NCBI GenBank assembly: GCA_014529385.2
Contig: CM043948.1
Coordinates: 82,071,760-82,135,759 of the forward strand
Direction: 5' to 3'
DNA from: Adiantum capillus-veneris
Lineage: Eukaryota > Streptophyta > Polypodiopsida > Polypodiales > Pteridaceae
Length of the DNA: 64,000 bases
Shown here: positions 57,811-64,000 of the stretch, piece by piece
Position numbering within the stretch: the first letter of the stretch is position 1
Layout of the letters: every line of letters begins with the position of its first letter
The notes under the pieces: model-generated
Database searches by the model: none
What the model was told of the DNA's origin: nothing
What the model saw: the letters and a program-made list of their open reading frames with translations, nothing else
Translations under genes and position numbers: made by a program

Positions 57811-58330
57811 ATGTCATAGAGTGGTGAAATGGCATGACCTTATGGACCAGAAAGAGGGAGAGGATTAGCCGAAGCAGAGACTGCTTGAAAGAAGAGACCA
57901 AAGCAGAGTTGACAGCCTATAAATGAGGCACGAATTGTGTTGATTGTTGACTTGGTGGAGTTGCTTTTTTGGTGACAATTCAATGAAAGCATTGATTTTT
58001 GTGAGCTTTCGAGAAGTTATTAAAATCAGTTTAAGCTTTTGAAGCTCTGTAAAAGGAGGCCAAGGGTCTATAAATTAGTGCCTAGGGAGAGCATCATGAA
58101 CTCAGAGCTGGATGAGTGTGCTTCTCATGGCAGTTGTACGCTTAACCGAATAATAAGGAATTACCGTAAGGGCGCCTAGTTGAGGGGCGAGTGCATGTGG
58201 GAGTGGAACTTTGGCACTTCGTGTGTCAAGTGTTAAGTCTCTTTTAGCTGTTCAAGTACTAAAAGAGTGCTGTAGATTGTTTTGGTTGCTATAAGTCCAT
58301 TCCAGTTGATCTTTCCCGTCGGCACGTGCT
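57811..58330 (+). repeat. Possible solo or partial LTR
   Basis: Follows a G-rich tract like a PPT, starts near TGTCATAGAGTGG, and has TATA-like CCTATAAATGAGG (about 57919) and several AATAA motifs. No gene inside and no partner copy, so weak. Confidence 0.3.
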
Positions 58331-58364
58331 GCCTTTGAGTTCCACGCTTGCCACGCTCTGTGTT

Positions 58365-58365
<1 letters not shown>

Positions 58366-58418
<53 letters not shown>
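58366..58418. repeat. (TC)n microsatellite and following GC-rich low-complexity DNA
   Basis: The TC run is followed to about 58685 by CTGCTC/GCTCGC-rich sequence ending in an 18-base C tract (58667-58684). Open frames here on both strands are low-complexity artefacts. Confidence 0.9.
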
Positions 58419-58419
<1 letters not shown>

Positions 58420-59133
58420 CGCTCGCTGCTCTGCCCTCGCACTGCTGCTCGCTCTCGCGCTGCTGCTCGCTCGCTGCTGCTCTGCCCTCGCGCGCGGCTG
58501 CCCTGCCCTGCCCTCGCGCTGTGCTGCTGTGGCTGCGCCTGCACCTGCACCTGCACGCTGCGCACGGTGCTGCCCCCCCCTGCGATGCCTCTGCAACCTC
58601 GGCCCCCCCCCTCGCTCCGCCTGCAGCTGCGCCACACCCCGCTCCCCCGCTCCCGGCATATGGCCTCCCCCCCCCCCCCCCCCCTTCTTCTACGCGTAGG
58701 GTTCCCCCCCTCTTTTACATGTAGGATGTCTCCCTCTCTTCTTCTACGCGTAGGAAGTCTTTTTTTTTTTAATTTTAATTTTTATTTTATTTATTTATTT
58801 TGGAACCACGCCCCCGCCCCCACCACTTTGTAACTTTCGGGCCTCATATGTCATTATGGCCTTTTGAAGACTTTAATATAACGTTTCATTTCATTTCTAC
58901 CATACTTTACCCCCCCTCCCCCCTCCCCTTCACTTTTGTTTTCGAGACACACACACATACACACAAAGCTGAGCATATTGAGGGCACTTGGCCACACCGC
59001 CTCCCGCTCCACCACTCGTCGCGATCGCTGCTAGTGTGGGTGCACACGTACATCCAGTGACTCCCAGCTGCCGCGCCCGTTGCTAGGGTGGGTGCACACG
59101 TACACCTAACTCCCTTGCGGACGGCGATCAAGC
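58419..59133 (+). other. GC-rich then AT-rich spacer before the LINE ORF, no gene
   Basis: Holds the 18-base C tract, short repeats of TCTTCTACGCGTAGG, and a duplicated GGGTGCACACGTACA (59037 and 59091). It may contain the 5' UTR of the LINE. Confidence 0.4.
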
Positions 59134-60031
59134 ATGAGGAAGATGAATGATAAAGCCGACCCCCTAGAGGATGCCATTCAAAAATGCAAAGAGGAGATGA
59201 CAGAGATCATGACCAAGATGAACCGCAACCTTTGGGGCACAATAAACATACTCGAAGGATGCGTGCTGATCCAAGAGAGCAAGATAAGCACGCTGGAAGA
59301 CTGAGTGACGACCCAAGAGGAAGAGATCGCGTCACTCAAGAAAGAGCTCGCCGAAACACGATCAAGAAACACACTGGAAGAGGGCGAACTGCAACCCTTA
59401 GTAATCGAAGAAATCAACACGATAAAGGAGCAAGTACGGGCCATCAAAGAAGGAGAAGAGCAGCATAAAGAAATGACGACTTCTTGGGTGGATGTTCTTA
59501 CCAAAACTCAACAGAAGGCGGACGAAGCCGAGAAATGGATCAAGGTGGCCAAGAAAGGAAAAGGCAAGGAGATAACGCCCACGCCCACACCCAACAACAT
59601 CATTAATCAGACACTAGAGGAGGAGCAGAGGAGAAGGGTGCGCGCTTTACATGTGAGAATTTTGCGGTCTTAAAGACAAAGGCAATGTGGACGAAGAAGT
59701 AAAAGAACTCACAGCCCTGATGGGGATTCATGAGCCGACACACACAAGGGCATGGAGAGTGGGCAACATAAAGAAAAATGGAAGCAGTGGAGAAACCTCA
59801 AAAGAAAGAGCACTCATCCTCCGTTTTCCCTCCATGGAAGCAAAGAAGTCATTCTTGAAGAAAAGACCAACTCTTAAAGAGACTGGCATCTTTCTCGGGG
59901 ATGATCTCACCCTCTCGCAGATCGCTCATATGCAGGAAGTAATGCCGGAGATTAGAGCGGCAAGGGAAAAAGGCAAGATCGCTTTTTACCAAGACGGAAA
60001 AGTGGTAATACTAGAACGACGCTCCACATGA
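59134..60031 (+). pseudogene. LINE ORF1-like protein (coiled coil plus RNA-binding part)
   Basis: ATG at 59134. The first half is a Glu/Lys-rich coiled coil (EEEIASLKKELAETRS, INTIKEQVRAIKEGEE). An in-frame TGA is at 59302-59304 and a one-base frameshift near 59666. The second half (RALHVRI, then ALILRFPSMEAKKSFLKK and GIFLGDDLTLSQIAHMQ) resembles the L1 ORF1p RNA-binding and C-terminal domains. ORF1p coats LINE RNA and acts as nucleic-acid chaperone. Assignment is from overall architecture and the adjoining endonuclease. Confidence 0.7.
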
Positions 60032-60048
60032 CGGTGCGAGACTTATGG

Positions 60049-60392
60049 GACCACACTTAAAGTAGCTGCCTGGAACTGCAATGGATCTATGCGTCTTGAT
60101 GTGGGTGCCTTTGAGGATAGCTTTACTGGAAGAGACATCATCTTTTACTATGAGACACACCAGGCCCCAGGGCAATCCATGCCTCACATCAGTGGATACA
60201 GGTGGGAGAGCCTACAAACAGGAGACACGCTCAGAGCACAGAGGGCGGGGCTCGGGGGGAGTGGCAGTGTTATTTAGAGAGGATCTGCAGCCACTGATAC
60301 ATATAGCCCACAAGGACGAGCAGGCTAGGTACATGTGGGTGAGACTGAAAGCAGAGACAGGCAGATACCTCTATCTAGCTATTTGCTACTTT
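60049..60392 (+). pseudogene. LINE endonuclease N-terminus, truncated
   Basis: LKVAAWNCNG is the usual start of LINE AP-endonucleases (Asn as metal ligand). IIFYYETHQAP follows, with the catalytic Glu, and then, in another frame, GGVAVLFRED and YLAICYF. A frameshift lies near 60200-60240. The domain stops where the gypsy LTR begins. Confidence 0.8.
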
Positions 60393-60934
60393 TGTCACAA
60401 AGTGATGACGTGGCGGACAACAGAAACCTTAATTTCTGCTAGAAACCCTAAAATTCCTGCAAACCCTAATTTCTGCCAGAAACCCTGATTTCCGGAAATC
60501 GCGGAGGTTGAAAAAAAAAAAGTTTTTTTTTTTTTGAAAATGATGAGTGACGCGAATTTTGCTTTTTTTTTTAAAATAAAAAAAAGAGAAAAGACTCTCT
60601 AAGAAAGAGAGAGAACTGATGCTTTTTATTTTAAAAGCTTTTGGGGCTCTGCTTTTGGGCATCCCTTGTATCTTTAAATAAGTGGTGAGGGCTTCACTTC
60701 TCAGAGCATCTGGACGCGGAGTCTGAGAGTGAAATCCTAGCCACTCTCTTGTACTTTGATGTGATTAATATAAAAAGAAATACCGAGAGGGGCGCCAGTC
60801 TTTGGGGCCAATATCTCTAGGCACGGAACTCCGCCGGGCCAGTGCAAATCTATTGTGATCTGTGAATTGTTTTGAAGTGGTTATTTGGTGCTGTCGCGGT
60901 TGATTCTTGACTTGGAGTGTCCAAGTCTGTTACA
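60393..60934 (+). repeat. 5' LTR of the 3'-end gypsy element
   Basis: Best start is TGTCACAAAGTG (inverted match to the GTTACA end; 60403 is an alternative). A TATA-like TTTAAATAAG lies at about 60673. Ends CTGTTACA before the PBS. Confidence 0.75.
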
Positions 60935-60935
60935 G

Positions 60936-60947
60936 TGGTATCAGAGC
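60936..60947 (+). other. Primer binding site
   Basis: TGGTATCAGAGC, perfect iMet match. Confidence 0.93.
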
Positions 60948-61005
60948 ACGGCCGATTTCTCTTTTACGAGAAATCCGATCCCCGAATTTTTTTTCCGCGG
61001 CACCT

Positions 61006-62660
61006 ATGGCTTCAGGCAATGATCAATCGACTCCCTCTGCATTTGGACATGCGGGCTTGGATCACAACGAAGATTTCGGCAGAGAGTATGGCCCGCCTTG
61101 GCCTACTTAGGCGGAGCGGCGAGAGATGGAGCGTCGCCAGTTGATCGGCGATGCAACAAAGATGATGCTCAATTTTGCCAAGGACCCGAAGATGGCAAAA
61201 TATATGAACCAGACCTCTTTGGAAGAGGTACAGACGGAGTGGCAGAGAACCACAACACCACTCCCGAAACCCGCTCTCAAGAAACCTTCTGCCTCCAAGA
61301 AAATATACGGAGAAGGAATTGGAGAATGTGGTTGATGCACGGATTGCTTAGCTTTTTGACGCGCAAACGAAAGGCAAAAAGCACGGCAAAAAGCAGAAGA
61401 AAGGCACTGACTTCCCGAGATATTTGGGTCGTCGGTCGACATTTGACAAGGCAAAGAAACGGAAGAAGCGTGTTCGATTTGAGGGATTACCCAGTTCTTC
61501 TTCTTCTTCTTCTGACAGTTCTTCTAGCTCCTCGGATTAGAGCGAAGAAGACAAAAAAAGCAAAAAGCGAAGCATGACACAAAGCTTCGGAAAGGGCAAG
61601 AAAAAGGCAAAGAAGGCTACATCTCGCTCAGAGACTGACAGTTCTATTGAGGACTCGTCTATAGACAGCTCAGATTCCGATGACGGAAAGTTTTATGCGA
61701 ACAAGAAGAATTTTTACAAAGCCAACCAGTATGACTTCTCGAAGATAAAAGCAAGAAAGTCCGAGAGTTTAAGGAAGGTGGCCACTCGATCAAGTTTGAT
61801 ACTTTTTCAGGATACTCAGATGCTTCGAAGGCTTTGTCTTTTATACAGCAGTTTGACATCGCTTTCGCGGGAGGACGCTATTCAGAGCACTCCAAGATTT
61901 GGAGAGCTGCCTCTTACTTTAAGGGGAATGCTCGTACTTGGTGGTCCACGCTTCTTTTAAACAAGACTGCGCCAGTTAAATGGCTGAAATTTAAGAGGCT
62001 TTTTATTTCTTCGTGGTTGACTCAAGAGTTTGAGCGAGATATACGAGCTGCTTGGAACCATCTTCGGATGACCAAGAAAGATACAATCAATGCTTATTGT
62101 GAAAGATTCTGGAGCTCTTTTCTACCCGCCTCTTCATTCAAGAAGATCTCGTTCAGAGAACAGATTGAGCGGTTTACCTTGGGTCTACCTACAGAGATCT
62201 GAGATCATTGCTTGAAAGAGAAGTCAACTTCTATTCAGGAGTTGATGAGTCATGCGATGCGAGGCTTTGCCATTCACTTTGGCAGTTTGACCTACCCCAC
62301 AGATGAGGCTATGACACAACGAGCCGAACAGACTTCTGGGAATGAAAGTAGAAAGAAAAAAGAGCAACCAAGAGAAAAATGATGCATGACCCAAGCTTAC
62401 TCCTGAGGAGAGAGCTCGCTTCATCGGAGAGGGGAAGTGCTTCGGATGCGGGGAACAGGGACATATCTCCGCGAAGTGCCCTAATAAGGCACAGAAAGAA
62501 CAGAATGATAAAGACGACGACAAGCCTGAGAGTTCGAGAGCAGCTGAGAAATGTGGCAGAAAAGGCAGATAGAAAAGCAGAACTGGTACCACATGGCATG
62601 GGACCTGTACCGAATCTAATGAATGAAAGTACAAACTTTGCCGCTTTTGGGGCAAAGTGA
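61006..62660 (+). pseudogene. Gypsy gag, broken
   Basis: ATG at 61006 (MASGNDQSTPSAFGH) hits a stop at 61108. Next come fragments with a Ser/Lys-rich linker (61574-61760). The capsid is in 61834-62202: FIQQFDIAFAGG, ARTWWSTLLLNK, ERFTLGLPTEI. The zinc knuckle C-FG-C-GEQG-H-ISAK-C is at 62438-62479. At least three frame changes. Confidence 0.87.
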
Positions 62661-62990
62661 AGGATCAGGAAGCTCTTTTGAAGGAGCCAAGGCCAACTTC
62701 TTTTCACTTGGAATTGGCGGCTCGATTTGGTTTATGCCCGACAGACTGACGCCACAGGCAGAGGTAGTTCGACTAGCATCCGGATGGGATGTTGCCATTA
62801 CACCGAGCATTGGCAAACTTTGTTTGCAATGACAGGGGTGTTCAGGGCACGCGAGTGACGTTCTACTCAGGATCCCTTGGTACCACAAGAACTACGCCGT
62901 GGTTGACTACCGGGCCGAGAAAGCGACTTTGATAAATGAAGGGCTTAGAGATTGTACTTGATAAACTTCAGTTTCTTACTCATTCTTTTG
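62661..62990 (+). pseudogene. Gypsy protease region remnant
   Basis: PDRLTPQAEVVRLASGWDV and IPWYHKNYAVVDYRAEKA mark the end of a gypsy protease (the latter like the usual ILGRPWL...VDY). The D-S/T-G site itself is not recognised. Confidence 0.6.
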
Positions 62991-63069
62991 GGAGAGAACT
63001 GAACGTTGGATAAAGGTTGAATATGTTTTGACCTGATCAAAAGAACGCCAAGATTTTTCTCCACACTCA

Positions 63070-63990
63070 TGCCGATTGCTTTTCAGAGGGCCTGAAGATG
63101 AAACCATTGATCTGATACCTGGAAGCACGCCACCGAATTGGCCACCTTATCGTGTGAGCCGAGTACAGAATGAAAAGATTATGAACCCAGTGAAAGACCT
63201 CTTGGAAAAGGGTCTTGTCCAGCCTAGTACTTCACCGTATTGCTCGAAGAAAGACGGATCTTGGAGAATGTGCATCGATTATAGAGCTCTCAACAAATCA
63301 CCATCAAGAACAGATTTCCGATTCCTAGGATCGATGATATACTCGACAGGTTACAGGGATCCTCGTGCTTTAGCAGGATTGACTTGAAGAGTGGATATCA
63401 TCAGATCAGGATAGTGCCAGGAGACGTCTACAAGACAGCTTTTCGGACAACTTTTGGGTTATTTGAGTTTTTGGTGATGCCTTTTGGCTTAACCAATGCT
63501 CCTGCGACATTTAACCGGATGATGGACATGATTTTTTCGAGAGTACAGGCTATTTGTTGGCACTTTCTTTGACGACATCATTGTTTTCTCCAAGAATGAG
63601 GCCGAACACAGAGATCATTTGCTTCAAGTCTTTCAGGCATTACAAGATCACACGTTAGTGATTAATGCAAAGAAAAGTGAATTTTTCCTACCAAAGATAC
63701 ACTTTTTGGGACACATTGTGTCAGCAGCAGGAGTGCAAATGGACTCGGCCAAGATAGAGACTATCCGTGATTGGCCCGATTTGAGGAATGTCCATGAAGT
63801 TAGAAGCTTCTTGGGACTGTGTTCGTACTACAGGGGGTTCATACGAAAGTTTGCAGAGGTTGCTTCCCCTTTGCATACCTTGACTGAGAATGGAGTACCT
63901 TTTTCGTGGGGACCCACAGAGGTGACTGCCTTTCGGACATTGAAAGAGAAATTGACTACGGGACCTATTTTGACTTTGCCGGACTTGTAG
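63070..63990 (+). pseudogene. Gypsy reverse transcriptase, runs off the window
   Basis: Linker DLIPGSTPPNWPPYRVS; fingers [65 protein letters not shown]; catalytic box [15 protein letters not shown] at about 63563-63606. The thumb is FLGHIVSAAGVQMD and FLGLCSYYRGFIRKF. Frameshifts near 63300 and 63540, stop at 63388. Confidence 0.93.
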
Positions 63991-64000
63991 AAGTCGTTTG

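Larger units (their letters stand above)
59134..60392 (+). mobile_element. LINE (L1-like non-LTR retrotransposon), 5' part only
   Basis: ORF1-like protein followed by the start of an apurinic-endonuclease domain. Cut at 60392 by a gypsy LTR; RT is not seen in the window. Frames are broken. Confidence 0.75.
60393..64000 (+). mobile_element. Ty3/gypsy retrotransposon, 5' part, continues beyond window
   Basis: 5' LTR, PBS, gag with zinc knuckle, protease region and RT are present in order on the plus strand. The 3' half lies outside the window, so LTR identity and TSD cannot be judged. Several frameshifts and stops. Inserted in a LINE. Confidence 0.9.

Noticed and set aside
58233-58833. Several 100-160 codon frames rich in Ala, Arg, Pro, Leu and Ser
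   Set aside because: Low-complexity GC-rich sequence and a TC microsatellite give open frames on both strands at the same place; no recognisable protein.

Overview
The window reads as nuclear DNA of a land plant, probably a repeat-rich vascular plant. Most of it is LTR retrotransposon sequence (Ty1/copia and Ty3/gypsy) with tRNA-iMet-type primer binding sites, broken up by microsatellites. The one host gene recognised is a spliced P4-type ATPase resembling plant ALA1. A fern or other non-flowering plant is possible, from the LINE type and very repetitive intergenic DNA, but this is only an impression. No CRISPR array, rRNA, tRNA or prokaryotic feature was seen.

Layout. 1-2.85 kb: gene-free DNA with two large microsatellites and an orphan primer-binding site. 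2.86-9.53 kb: an old copia relic split by a younger copia element (3976-9100, TSD TTGAT). 10.0-11.2 kb: the 3' end of a + strand chromodomain gypsy element. 11.3-19.7 kb: a decayed minus-strand gypsy-like element, itself interrupted by a second copy of the copia family (13419-17581). 18.3-19.7 kb: one LTR that appears to serve two neighbouring internal regions. 19.7-22.2 kb: the C-terminal part of a decayed minus-strand coiled-coil ORF. Two independent LTR elements sit 16 bp apart inside that ORF: a gypsy element (22192-27826, TSD CAGAT) and a large chromovirus (27848-46651, TSD CCCAC). The N-terminal part of the ORF resumes at 46.66-47.34 kb. The chromovirus carries a further 8-kb gypsy-like element (37266-45296, TSD ATTTA) in its 5' LTR. 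47.3-53.1 kb: AT-rich intergenic DNA with a copia relic. 53.13-56.35 kb: three exons of the P4-ATPase. 56.3-64 kb: no further exon found; instead low-complexity DNA, a LINE fragment and the 5' part of another gypsy element that runs off the window.

The most interesting object is the chromovirus at 27.8-46.7 kb. Its 2.8-kb LTR contains a short ORF (ATG to a GT donor, 47 codons). This is in phase with a 3' splice acceptor upstream of an otherwise ATG-less 162-codon ORF of unknown function between the PBS and gag. A second donor/acceptor pair would join that ORF in frame to gag, which has no usable ATG of its own. I infer a two-intron mRNA starting in the LTR, with the PBS inside intron 1. The accessory ORF is free of stops, while the rest of this copy has nonsense codons, frameshifts, a mutated protease motif (D-Y-G) and a lost integrase catalytic Glu.
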